Part shown: in pieces, positions 1 through 5,827 of the stretch
Layout of the letters: each line of letters begins with the position of its first letter
How positions within the stretch are numbered: the stretch's first letter is position 1
NCBI GenBank assembly: GCA_002368955.1
Contig: DFDY01000004.1
Coordinates: forward strand, 1-8,745
DNA: 8,745 bases
Source: Bacteroidales bacterium UBA3816
Lineage (GTDB): Bacteria > Bacteroidota > Bacteroidia > Bacteroidales > P3
Direction: 5' to 3'
Translations under genes and position numbers: made by a program
The notes under the pieces: generated by a model
The model's input: the letters and a program-made list of their open reading frames with translations, nothing else
Told to the model about the DNA's origin: nothing
The model's database searches: none

Positions 1-6
1 CGGGGC

Positions 7-97
7 AGTTGAGAATTGAGAGTTGAGAATTGAGAATGGAGAGTTGAGAGTTGAGAGTTGAGAGTTAAGAGTTGAGAGTTGAGAGTTGGGAGTTGGG
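7..97. repeat. Heptamer tandem repeat array, 13 units
   Basis: Thirteen consecutive 7-base units run without any insertion or deletion. The consensus is AGTTGAG, with AATTGAG, AATGGAG, AGTTAAG and AGTTGGG as single-base variants. The array ends 35 bases beyond the stop codon of the minus-strand antiporter gene, in otherwise non-coding DNA. Variation is by substitution only, as expected for a slippage or duplication array. Function is unknown. It may be part of the 3' UTR of the antiporter transcript, where it would read CTCAACT. Short heptamer repeats of this style (for example the STRR elements of cyanobacteria) are known in bacteria, but I cannot name a family for this one. An open frame of 136 codons begins in the array but is the antisense of the antiporter. 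Confidence 0.9.
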
Positions 98-132
98 AGG
101 CGTGTGGAGGACGACGAGAGGATTGTGGTGGC

Positions 133-1674
133 CTAGTCTTCGTCTTCGATAAAGATATGCCACCACTTGCGCCGGGGCTCTTCGGGCTGCTCCTTAGGCA
201 CAGCTCCCAGGGCCTTAAGAGTGGTCTCAAGGGCTTCTTTGTTGTCGGTCAGCACCATCAGTCGGTCGCCGCGGTGAAGCACCGTCTTGCCCGTGGGCAC
301 GAAATAGTTCTCGTCCCGCTTCACCATGATGGCCAGGGTTTTCTCCGGCATGCACAAGTCCATCAGGCGGTGCCCATGCTTCAACATCTCGTCGGTGATT
401 TCAATCTCGCTGGAGGTGGACTTAATTTCCTCCGGAAACTCTATGTCGAACTCCTGCGGGCGTTGCTGCTCAGGCTCTGGAGCCTCTGAAACACCTAACC
501 ACCGGGCCACCAGCGGAAGCGAGGTGCCCTGCACCACCAAACTCACCAGAGTGCAGAGAAACACAATGTTGAACATCACCTCGCTATGGGGCACACCCGA
601 GGCTCGGCACAGAATGGCAAAAATGATAGGCACCGCACCCCGCAGCCCCACCCACGACACAAACAGGCGGTCCTTGAAGGTGTAACTGCGGAAGGGAGCC
701 ATGGAAAGAAACACCGACAGCGGGCGGCTGACAAAAATCATCACAAAACTGATTATCAGCCCCGGCACCAGCACCTCCTTCAGCTCAGAAGGATTCACCA
801 GCAACCCCAGCGTCAGGAACATGGACAGCTGCGAAAGCCATGTGATACCGTCGAAGAAATTGCGGGTGGAGCGCCTATGCACAAACTTGCTGTTGCCCAC
901 CACCAAACCGGCAATATAGACAGCCAAGAAGCTATTGCCACGAATATAATAGGTGACGGCGAAGACAAAGAAACTGCCCGCCATCACCAGCAAAGGATAG
1001 AGGGCGGCATTGTCCATATTGATGCGGTTCACACACCACACCAGCCCCTTGCCCAGCAGCCATCCCGACACAGCCCCTACCACCAGTTGTGTCACCAGCA
1101 TCAGCAACGCGCTACCCCAGTCGGGATTTCCGCCCTGCATGCTGAGCGTGATAAAGGTCAGAGTCAGCACGTATGCCATCGGGTCGTTGGCCCCGCTCTC
1201 CAGTTCCAGTGTTGGGCGCAGGTTATGCTTCAGGTTCAGCCCCCTTCCGCGCAGGATGGAAAACACCGATGCCGAGTCGGTACTGCTCATCGTAGCCGCC
1301 AACAGCAGACACAGCATCAAGTCTATCCCCAACCGCCTGCCGCCCACAAAGTAGAGCACCACACCGGTGACCAGGGCTGTGATCAGCACCCCAAGGGTGG
1401 CCAGCGTTATGCCCGGGCCCAACACAGGCTTGATGTCGCCCACCTTGGTGTCCAATCCACCCGAGAAAAGGATGATGCAGAGGGCTACGGTGCCAATCAT
1501 GTGGGCCGTTTCGATATTGTCGAAATGGACCCCCAGACCGTCGTCTCCAAAAAACATACCCACAGCCAGAAACAACAACAAGGCCGGCATGCCAAAACGA
1601 CTGCCTGCCTTCTCGGCAAGGATACTGGCGAAGAAGAGCGCCGAAAAAATCAGAAGCAAAAGTTCTATGTGCAT
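133..1674 (-). CDS. nhaP2: Potassium/proton antiporter, CPA1 type with C-terminal TrkA-C domain
   Basis: Inner-membrane K+(Na+)/H+ antiporter of 513 residues, about the usual length for the NhaP2/CvrA group. Residues 1-390 are a chain of hydrophobic helices. CPA1 hallmarks are visible: a TDSASVF stretch near 132-138, the ion-binding ELESGANDP motif at 158-166 with adjacent N163 and D164, and WVGLRGAVPI at 341-350. After an acidic, proline-rich linker (about 395-425), residues 428-492 form a TrkA-C/RCK-C-like domain, which in this family senses a cytoplasmic ligand and gates the exchanger. The role is pH and K+ homeostasis. The start ATG at 1674 directly begins the first hydrophobic helix, and the leader before it is A/T-rich. 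The gene lies 59 bases after the stop of a two-TM protein gene on the same strand, with a GC-rich hairpin between, so it may be transcribed partly by read-through. Family assignment is firm; ion specificity is inferred from the family. Confidence 0.93.
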   Translation of the reverse strand: MHIELLLLIFSALFFASILAEKAGSRFGMPALLLFLAVGMFFGDDGLGVHFDNIETAHMIGTVALCIILFSGGLDTKVGDIKPVLGPGITLATLGVLITALVTGVVLYFVGGRRLGIDLMLCLLLAATMSSTDSASVFSILRGRGLNLKHNLRPTLELESGANDPMAYVLTLTFITLSMQGGNPDWGSALLMLVTQLVVGAVSGWLLGKGLVWCVNRINMDNAALYPLLVMAGSFFVFAVTYYIRGNSFLAVYIAGLVVGNSKFVHRRSTRNFFDGITWLSQLSMFLTLGLLVNPSELKEVLVPGLIISFVMIFVSRPLSVFLSMAPFRSYTFKDRLFVSWVGLRGAVPIIFAILCRASGVPHSEVMFNIVFLCTLVSLVVQGTSLPLVARWLGVSEAPEPEQQRPQEFDIEFPEEIKSTSSEIEITDEMLKHGHRLMDLCMPEKTLAIMVKRDENYFVPTGKTVLHRGDRLMVLTDNKEALETTLKALGAVPKEQPEEPRRKWWHIFIEDED

Positions 1675-1697
1675 AAGTATTTGTTGTTATTGAGCAA

Positions 1698-1723
1698 GGC
1701 GGCACAGCCTGAGCCGTGCCGCC
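1698..1723 (-). terminator. GC-rich hairpin between two-TM gene and antiporter
   Basis: Perfect 8-bp inverted repeat GGCGGCAC/GTGCCGCC (1698-1705 and 1716-1723) with a 10-base loop. Read on the minus strand it follows the stop codon of the upstream gene by 10 bases and ends 23 bases before the antiporter start. Only two U residues follow the stem, so it may be a partial terminator, an mRNA processing or stability element, or a structure near the antiporter start. No TAnnTTTG promoter box fits between it and the antiporter ATG. Confidence 0.5.
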
Positions 1724-1733
1724 CCATAGAGAA

Positions 1734-2267
1734 TCATCTGTTCAACCACGACATGGCAGCCGAAGAGTCGGCACCCTCCAGTCGGACCACAGCCGTTTCG
1801 GGCAGCAGCCTTCCGCTGTCGTGACGGCCAGCCTGCAGCAGGACAAATGCTCCGTCGCTGCTCCATGCAGCCTCAAGCACCAGCAGCGAACTCACCTGTG
1901 GCTGCAGGTTGCCCAGTCGGCTGTAGTTCCCCTCTGTCAGGGCCTCGCAGCCTTTGGCATAGTCCTCTGCCGAGAGGTAAATGAGTTTTTTCCTCATCCG
2001 GCTGCCGGTCGGCACATACTGGTAGAACCATAAAGCCTTGCTGAGGCACAGCACCGTAAGCACACCGCCTACCAGCACAGCCGTAACCCCTATCGTGAGC
2101 AGCAACATCTGCACGCTGTCGGTCAGCCCTTGAGTGAAACTGGCAGCCAAAGCCGCCACGCCTATGGCCGTAAGCAAAATCCATATCAGTGGCGACTTAC
2201 CCTTACGCACCACCTTGTCAGCCATATGGCCACTAATGTATTCATCAATATTCTGTATGTTTTCCAT
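1734..2267 (-). CDS. Two-TM membrane protein of unknown function (second of a pair)
   Basis: 177 residues; I do not recognise a family. The N-terminal 25 residues are hydrophilic. Two hydrophobic segments follow at about 26-45 and 53-78. A cytoplasm-sized soluble C-terminal part of about 95 residues is introduced by a basic stretch (SRMRKKL, 89-95). No signal peptide, cysteine motif or catalytic signature is visible. The layout (short N-terminus, two close TM helices, soluble tail) and some tail positions match the 164-residue product immediately upstream: YLSAEDYAKG...LTEGNYSRLG here against EPTRDYYAET...LSAGDEAALA there. This suggests divergent paralogues. Only 4 bases separate the two genes, so they are almost certainly co-transcribed and may form a hetero-oligomer. 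The K+/H+ antiporter lies downstream on the same strand. A functional link to it is inference only. Confidence 0.8.
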   Translation of the reverse strand: MENIQNIDEYISGHMADKVVRKGKSPLIWILLTAIGVAALAASFTQGLTDSVQMLLLTIGVTAVLVGGVLTVLCLSKALWFYQYVPTGSRMRKKLIYLSAEDYAKGCEALTEGNYSRLGNLQPQVSSLLVLEAAWSSDGAFVLLQAGRHDSGRLLPETAVVRLEGADSSAAMSWLNR

Positions 2268-2271
2268 TGTT

Positions 2272-2766
2272 TTAATCCTTTTTAGTTTTACTTACAAAAA
2301 TGTCGGTGACTGGCACCAATGTTTCTCCCTCCTGTCGCAGCAACTGAGAGTAGAAGACCCTCTCCATGCTGTCGCTGTATCGCAGCAGCACCAGCTGGGG
2401 CATAATGGTCTTCTTCACTAGGGCCAAAGCGGCCTCATCGCCAGCGCTCAGAGCCTCTGTCAGCTGGCCCAACGAAGTCTCGGCATAATAGTCGCGCGTG
2501 GGCTCCAAACGGCAGTGCAACTCCTTGCTATAGGGGAAACGGCTGTCGCCAAAAAGGTAGAAAGTCAGGATGAAGAGCAAGGTCAGCAAACCGAAAATGC
2601 CCATATATAGGCACGTACTCCTCATCGAATCCGACAGATCGTCGGCAACAAAATAAACCGCCGCAAAGATGGCACATATCAACACCAGTGCCCATGCCGA
2701 CCAGAGCGGTTTAATACTGCGGCGTATCTCAGGTCGGCTGTATATCATTTCGTTTATACTTTGCAT
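2272..2766 (-). CDS. Two-TM membrane protein of unknown function (first of a pair)
   Basis: 164 residues from the ATG at 2766. An in-frame ATG at 2811 would add 15 residues. I prefer 2766 because a promoter-like box lies between the two, the leader CAGAAAAAAC directly before it is the A-rich type seen at other starts here, and the resulting N-terminus (MQSINEMIYS) parallels its neighbour's MENIQNIDEY. Hydrophobic segments lie at about 22-40 and 51-71. The rest is a soluble domain with several aromatic and charged residues (83-160) and a lysine-rich end (SKTKKD). No known motif was recognised. It heads a likely operon with the related two-TM gene 4 bases downstream and possibly the antiporter. 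Membrane location is supported by hydrophobicity; function is unknown. Confidence 0.78.
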   Translation of the reverse strand: MQSINEMIYSRPEIRRSIKPLWSAWALVLICAIFAAVYFVADDLSDSMRSTCLYMGIFGLLTLLFILTFYLFGDSRFPYSKELHCRLEPTRDYYAETSLGQLTEALSAGDEAALALVKKTIMPQLVLLRYSDSMERVFYSQLLRQEGETLVPVTDIFVSKTKKD

Positions 2767-2778
2767 GTTTTTTCTGTT

Positions 2779-2812
2779 TAAAAATACCACATCGCTGCAA
2801 CTACCGGACAAA
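2779..2812 (-). promoter_or_regulatory. Candidate Bacteroidetes-type promoter for the two-TM pair
   Basis: On the minus strand TTTG (2809-2812) is followed after 22 bases by TATTTTTA (2779-2786), which differs from the -7 consensus TAnnTTTG only at the last base. The spacing is close to the roughly 20 bases usual for Bacteroides promoters. It would give a 5' leader of about 5-10 bases before the ATG at 2766. The assignment is plausible but the region is AT-rich, so chance matches are possible. Confidence 0.4.
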
Positions 2813-2854
2813 AGACCGTTTGCAGCAAATAAAATAATCCTACTATCGAAACAG

Positions 2855-2876
2855 AAAAAATCAGAGTCTGAGACTC
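2855..2876 (-). terminator. Weak hairpin plus U-tract at the end of the small secreted ORF
   Basis: On the minus strand an inverted repeat GAGTC-TCA-GACTC (2864-2876) is followed three bases later by six T residues (2855-2860). The stem is only 5 bp and overlaps the stop codon of the ORF at 3250-2861. It is terminator-like in layout but weak. Confidence 0.35.
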
Positions 2877-3250
2877 AGCAAAAAATAGATGAAGCACCCC
2901 GGCACGCTTCGCGAAAGCACCATCCTCCTTGAATAGTGCATGGCAAACGAAGCATAGTTGCCGTTGCCGCCCCATTGCACATTGTACACCGTACATTGCA
3001 CATTGCTCGCTGTCGGCACAGAGGGCTGGCTGTTCACCACTAGCAAATCCTCCAGCCCCACATCCTGCCACTGCGGCACTTCGCTGCTGCTTTCGCACAG
3101 AGAGCTCTGCACAGGCGCACCATAGGTCACCGCGCACTCCTCTGCCCTAGCCTCATTCCCAAGCATCAGTGCCAGCAGGACCAACACCCAACCCCACCTA
3201 GGCAAAGCCCTAGATGTGTGGAAACGCCTGCTATGTATATGGTCAGTCAT
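2861..3250 (-). CDS. Small putatively secreted protein, probably truncated or decaying
   Basis: 129 residues from the ATG at 3250. A longer frame opening at 3304 is less likely because a perfect -7 box lies between the two starts. The N-terminus reads as a signal peptide: basic, with arginines at 8, 9, 14 and 18, then the hydrophobic core WVLVLLALMLG (21-31) and a likely cleavage after NEARA (36/37). The exported part begins EECAVTYGAP and contains C39, C52, C86 and C119. Residues 82-92 (SNVQCTVYNVQ) are encoded by a heptamer repeat array. The 37 residues after it resemble no domain I know and end in a hydrophobic stretch (CFIYFLLSL). The likeliest reading is a small exported protein whose original 3' end was lost and replaced by repeat and intergenic DNA. 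A genuine lineage-specific gene remains possible. Other frames across this stretch are also open, so the coding case rests on the signal peptide and promoter. Confidence 0.45.
   Translation of the reverse strand: MTDHIHSRRFHTSRALPRWGWVLVLLALMLGNEARAEECAVTYGAPVQSSLCESSSEVPQWQDVGLEDLLVVNSQPSVPTASNVQCTVYNVQWGGNGNYASFAMHYSRRMVLSRSVPGCFIYFLLSLRL
2973..3007. repeat. CATTGYA heptamer array, 5 units
   Basis: Five consecutive 7-base units: CATTGCA, CATTGTA, CACCGTA, CATTGCA, CATTGCT. Four of the five keep the CATTG core. The array lies inside the minus-strand ORF 3250-2861, where it is read as NVQC...YNVQ. The 12-mer CACCGTACATTG (2987-2998) recurs exactly at 4547-4558 in the repeat cluster between the glycosylase and ZIP genes, so the two loci share a repeat family. 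Confidence 0.8.
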
Positions 3251-3279
3251 GCAGTGATACAGTCTATGAAATGATTTTG

Positions 3280-3313
3280 CAAAAATACAAATTTTATCCG
3301 ACATAAAGACAAT
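3280..3313 (-). promoter_or_regulatory. Promoter for the small secreted ORF
   Basis: On the minus strand there is a perfect -7 box TATTTTTG (3280-3287), preceded after 22 bases by ATTG (3310-3313) as a fair -33 element. The predicted transcript start lies about 25 bases before the ATG at 3250. A 10-bp perfect palindrome TTTTGCAAAA (3275-3284) overlaps the -7 box and could be an operator, or just AT-rich chance. Confidence 0.55.
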
Positions 3314-3409
3314 TCTGCTTAAAATTTGAATTGATGAGTTCTGAATATCTTCTCACACAAGATGTCCCACTTTTTTTCATTGAAAAACAACTATATCTAT
3401 TTTTTTTCG

Positions 3410-3417
3410 TACTTTTG
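3410..3417 (+). promoter_or_regulatory. Bacteroidetes -7 box for the acidic small protein
   Basis: TACTTTTG matches TAnnTTTG exactly and lies 44 bases before the ATG at 3462, giving a leader of roughly 35-40 bases that is A/C-rich and has no Shine-Dalgarno sequence. No clear -33 TTTG sits at the usual distance. The upstream DNA is a T-rich run instead. Confidence 0.55.
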
Positions 3418-3461
3418 CATTCAGAAAACACATACAACACAAACACAAAGACCTAAATATC

Positions 3462-3707
3462 ATGGAACAAAGTTTAGAAGACATCATTGCCAACGAACTC
3501 TGCGACGTGTTCGATGCACCCGAAATCTATCTCGACTGCGTGCTGGGAATCCACAAGAAAACCCACGAAGTGAACATTGCCGAACCGGCCGGATTCACCA
3601 AAGACTACGACACCTATCCCCTCAACGCCTTCTTCACCAACAACGAAGACGGCGACATCGACCTCGACCTGTCTGAAATCAGCTACGTGGCAAGTCGCTA
3701 CGAATAG
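3462..3707 (+). CDS. Conserved-looking small acidic protein, function unknown
   Basis: 81 residues, strongly acidic (EDGDIDLDLSE near the C-terminus), soluble, with no signal peptide or membrane segment. The N-terminus MEQSLEDIIANELCDVF suggests an amphipathic helix. The middle, IYLDCVLGIHKKTHEVNI, has a beta-strand pattern. I do not recognise a named domain. The coding case is good: a perfect -7 box at 3410-3417, an A-rich leader ending ATATCATG, a clean single frame and codon use like its neighbours. The next gene on the strand starts 217 bases later. That gap holds only a weak GGCAG/CTGCC hairpin (3721-3739) without a T-tract and no convincing promoter, so the glycosylase could be co-transcribed from here. 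Any functional tie is speculative. Confidence 0.75.
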   Translation: MEQSLEDIIANELCDVFDAPEIYLDCVLGIHKKTHEVNIAEPAGFTKDYDTYPLNAFFTNNEDGDIDLDLSEISYVASRYE

Positions 3708-3924
3708 ACCCGTGCAATCAGGCAGCAAAAGTCCCTGCCGATAACACACTAGACCGACAAATCCATTCATCAACTAACAACTGCCGCTGAGGAGCAACTC
3801 CGGCGACGAATTCTCTTTTCCGGATTGCCAATGCCATTCGGACAAAAACCTTAAATTCCAGCTACAAGTGCAACACTGAGCAGAAGAAAGACAATAAAAC
3901 GGAAGATAATCCGTTAAATGGAAT

Positions 3925-4533
3925 ATGTCTGATATGAACGCCATCCCTATCGAGCGGCACCCGCTGAAACCCTTTCTGCCGCCCAGCGCTCGGCTGCTGA
4001 TGCTCGGCAGCTTCCCACCGCCACGAAAGCGGTGGTGCATGGACTTTTTCTACCCCAACCGCACCAACATGATGTGGGAGATTTTCGGCGAGGTGTTCTT
4101 CGGCGACCACAACAGGCTGGTGGACGTGGATAACAAAACCTTCCATAAGGAAGAAATCGTGCGGCTGCTCACCGAAAAAGGCATCGCCATCTACGACACG
4201 GCCACCGCCGTGCGCCGCCTCTCAGGCAACGCCTCGGACAAAGACCTAGAGATAGTAGAGAAGACCGACATTGAGGCCTTGCTCTCTCAGCTGCCGCTCT
4301 GCCACGACCTTGTCTGCACCGGACAGAAAAGTTTTTCGGTTCTCACCGAGGACTATGGCGTGGCCCAGCCCAAGATGGGCGAGTATAACTCCTTCACACT
4401 GGGTGACCGGCCCATGCGGCTGTGGCGCATGCCCTCCTCCTCCCGCGCCTTCCCTATGCCATTGACCGAGAAGGCAGCCTACTACAGAAAGATGTTTGAT
4501 AACGTACTATGTACAATGAACAATGTACAATGA
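3925..4533 (+). CDS. Uracil-DNA glycosylase superfamily protein (HDG-like)
   Basis: 202 residues. A base-excision-repair glycosylase of the UDG fold, closest in motif style to the Mug/hypoxanthine-DNA glycosylase side of the superfamily. Visible signatures are LLMLGSFPPP (24-33, motif 1 strand and loop), FFYPNRTNMMW (41-51, a substrate-pocket loop with asparagines), a YDTA segment at 90-93 and MPSSSRAF (169-176, the DNA-intercalation loop position, in place of the usual LPSTSP-like sequence). Expected role: removing deaminated bases (uracil or hypoxanthine) from DNA in the cytoplasm. Specificity cannot be read here. Two ATGs are possible, at 3925 and 3934; the family core starts at ERHPLKPFLPP either way, and neither has an SD. 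The last seven residues, CTMNNVQ (196-202), and the stop codon are encoded by heptamer repeats, so the native C-terminus may have been altered. The convergent ZIP gene ends 43 bases downstream. Confidence 0.85.
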   Translation: MSDMNAIPIERHPLKPFLPPSARLLMLGSFPPPRKRWCMDFFYPNRTNMMWEIFGEVFFGDHNRLVDVDNKTFHKEEIVRLLTEKGIAIYDTATAVRRLSGNASDKDLEIVEKTDIEALLSQLPLCHDLVCTGQKSFSVLTEDYGVAQPKMGEYNSFTLGDRPMRLWRMPSSSRAFPMPLTEKAAYYRKMFDNVLCTMNNVQ

Positions 4534-4567
4534 GGGCAGTGGCCTTCACCGTACATTGTACACTATA
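4510..4567. repeat. Inverted heptamer repeats between convergent genes
   Basis: Left arm: TGTACAA, TGAACAA, TGTACAA (4510-4530) followed by the TGA stop of the glycosylase. Right arm after 13 bases: CACCGTA, CATTGTA, CACTATA (4547-4567). TGTACAATG (4524-4532, and again 4510-4518) is the exact reverse complement of CATTGTACA (4554-4562), so the transcript can fold into a 9-bp stem in either direction. It sits exactly between the convergent stop codons (4533 and 4577) and may act as a two-way transcription end, although no proper U-tract follows. It shares the 12-mer CACCGTACATTG with the array at 2973-3007. Confidence 0.75.
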
Positions 4568-4576
4568 TGCTGTGCA

Positions 4577-5326
4577 TTAACCTACTAGGAAAGTCATCAC
4601 CATGAAGCCGAGGAGAAGGGCATAGGTGGCCAGTTTCTGATAGCCGTGGGCGTGGGTTTCGGGGATCATCTCATCGCTGACCACATAGAGCATTGCCCCG
4701 CCAGCAAAAGCCAGCATCACGGGCAGCAGATACTGGGAGATGGCTCCAAGGCCGTAGCCAATCCATACACCGACGACTTCTAGCATGGCGATGGCCAACG
4801 AGATGAGGAAGGCACGCATCTTCTTGACCCCTACCAAGAGAAGCGGGGTGACTACCACCATACCTTCGGGGATGTTCTGCAGGGCGATGCCAAGGGTGAC
4901 TGCCCATGCTCCGCTAAGCTCTTCGGCATTGAAGCCGACTCCGGTGGCCATGCCCTCGGGCAGTTTGTGGATGGCCACAGCCATGACGAAGAGCAGGATG
5001 CGGTTGACGGAGGATTTGTTGTTGCGATGCTCCTCCATGTCGAGACCTGTGATTTTGTGCAGGTGAGGGGTGAGGAGGTCGAGGAGATTAAGGAAGAGAG
5101 CACCTACAGCCACACCGATGGCAGGCAGCCACCAATGAGAGGGTCCAGCTTCCTGCACAGCGGGGACGATGAGTCCCAGGGTGGCCGCCGCCAGCATGAT
5201 GCCGGCACAGAACCCCAACACGGCATCGTTCCATTTGTGGGGAAGCTCCTTGATAAAGAATCCTATCAAGGTTCCCAAAATCGTAGCCAGACTGAGGCCG
5301 ACGGCACTTATCCAAACAGGTGACAT
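4577..5326 (-). CDS. ZIP-family divalent metal permease (GufA-like)
   Basis: 249 residues, inner-membrane importer of Zn2+, Fe2+ or similar ions, of normal ZIP/ZupT length with about eight hydrophobic helices. Metal-site motifs are clear: HKLPEGMATG at 120-129 (H120, E124) in TM4 and QNIPEGMVV at 150-158 (N151, E154) in TM5. E183 follows in the next helix, and SDEMIPETHAH at 217-227 is typical of the GufA subgroup. The Q in QNIPEG, where ZupT usually has H, also points to GufA-type proteins. A histidine-containing loop (PHLHKITGLDMEEH, 87-100) lies between TM3 and TM4. It is the last gene of the peptidase-Bcp-ZIP operon, 27 bases after bcp, with an A/T-rich leader and no SD. Metal preference cannot be told from sequence; the pairing with a peroxidase would fit metal or oxidative-stress balance (inference). 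Confidence 0.9.
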   Translation of the reverse strand: MSPVWISAVGLSLATILGTLIGFFIKELPHKWNDAVLGFCAGIMLAAATLGLIVPAVQEAGPSHWWLPAIGVAVGALFLNLLDLLTPHLHKITGLDMEEHRNNKSSVNRILLFVMAVAIHKLPEGMATGVGFNAEELSGAWAVTLGIALQNIPEGMVVVTPLLLVGVKKMRAFLISLAIAMLEVVGVWIGYGLGAISQYLLPVMLAFAGGAMLYVVSDEMIPETHAHGYQKLATYALLLGFMVMTFLVG

Positions 5327-5340
5327 GACTATATGATGTT

Positions 5341-5366
5341 ATTATCAGACCCTATCACTTGATAAT
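5341..5366 (-). promoter_or_regulatory. AT-rich inverted repeat spanning the bcp stop codon
   Basis: Perfect 7-bp inverted repeat ATTATCA (5341-5347)/TGATAAT (5360-5366) with a 12-base loop. It covers the last codons of bcp and the start of the 27-base gap before the ZIP gene. It could be an intra-operon mRNA structure that tunes stability or coupling. The stem is weak (one G-C pair per arm) and no function is established. Confidence 0.3.
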
Positions 5367-5801
5367 TTGGGCTGCATGGGCCTTGGTATTCACCTTGCCG
5401 ATGGCATCCACTATGATGCCTTGCTCGTCGATGACGTAGGTGGTGCGGAGGGTGCCCATGGTTTCGCGGCCGTACATCTTCTTCACGCCCCAGGCCTCAT
5501 AGGCTTTGAGGATGGTGCAGTCGGGGTCGGAGATGAGGTGGAAGGGCAAGTCGTACTTGGCGATGAAGCGTTGGTGCGATTCGGCAGAGTCTTTGCTGAC
5601 ACCCAGCACCTGATAGCCGAGGGCTAGGAAACGCTCGTAGTTGTCGCGCAGGTTGCAGGCTTCGGAGGTGCAGCCGGGGGTGCTGTCCTTGGGATAGAAA
5701 TAGAGCACCAGTTTCTGGCCCGTGAAATCAGTGAGTCGGACCGTATTGCCGTTTTCGTCAAGGCCCTCAAAAGCGGGGGCAGGAGTACCTATTGTGAGCA
5801 T
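5355..5801 (-). CDS. bcp: Thioredoxin-dependent thiol peroxidase Bcp/PrxQ
   Basis: 148 residues, cytoplasmic peroxiredoxin reducing H2O2 and organic hydroperoxides with electrons from thioredoxin. The AhpC/TSA-type thioredoxin fold is evident. Peroxidatic C44 lies in the family motif STPGCTSEAC, with the resolving C49 five residues later, the arrangement of atypical two-Cys Bcp proteins. R119 in GTLRTTYVID is the conserved active-site arginine. A third cysteine is C95. FYPKDSTPGC and VLGVSKDSAESHQRF are classic Bcp signatures, and the length is normal. The ATG at 5801 begins MLTIGTPAPAF as expected. It sits between the secreted peptidase gene (26 bases upstream) and the ZIP permease (27 bases downstream), so it is probably transcribed from the promoter at 7076-7083. 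Confidence 0.96.
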   Translation of the reverse strand: MLTIGTPAPAFEGLDENGNTVRLTDFTGQKLVLYFYPKDSTPGCTSEACNLRDNYERFLALGYQVLGVSKDSAESHQRFIAKYDLPFHLISDPDCTILKAYEAWGVKKMYGRETMGTLRTTYVIDEQGIIVDAIGKVNTKAHAAQIIK

Positions 5802-5827
5802 AATATGAATTTAGCGTATGGTGTTTG

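Noticed and set aside
7..97. Heptamer array considered as a CRISPR array
   Set aside because: The units are 7 bases with no spacers, so it is a direct tandem repeat.
586..1824. A 412-codon open frame on the plus strand, rich in His and Gln
   Set aside because: It lies antisense to the antiporter and overlaps the end of the next gene. The composition (runs of HQ, QQ) is what the complement of a hydrophobic-helix gene gives, and it has no motif or start context.
2929..3150. A 73-codon plus-strand frame over the repeat region
   Set aside because: It lacks a start context or signal, is rich in A, P, R and H as expected from the complement of GC-rich DNA, and conflicts with the minus-strand ORF that has a signal peptide and promoter.
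3721..3739. GGCAG/CTGCC hairpin after the acidic protein gene, considered as a terminator
   Set aside because: It has only a 5-bp stem and no T-tract behind it, so it is not called as a feature.
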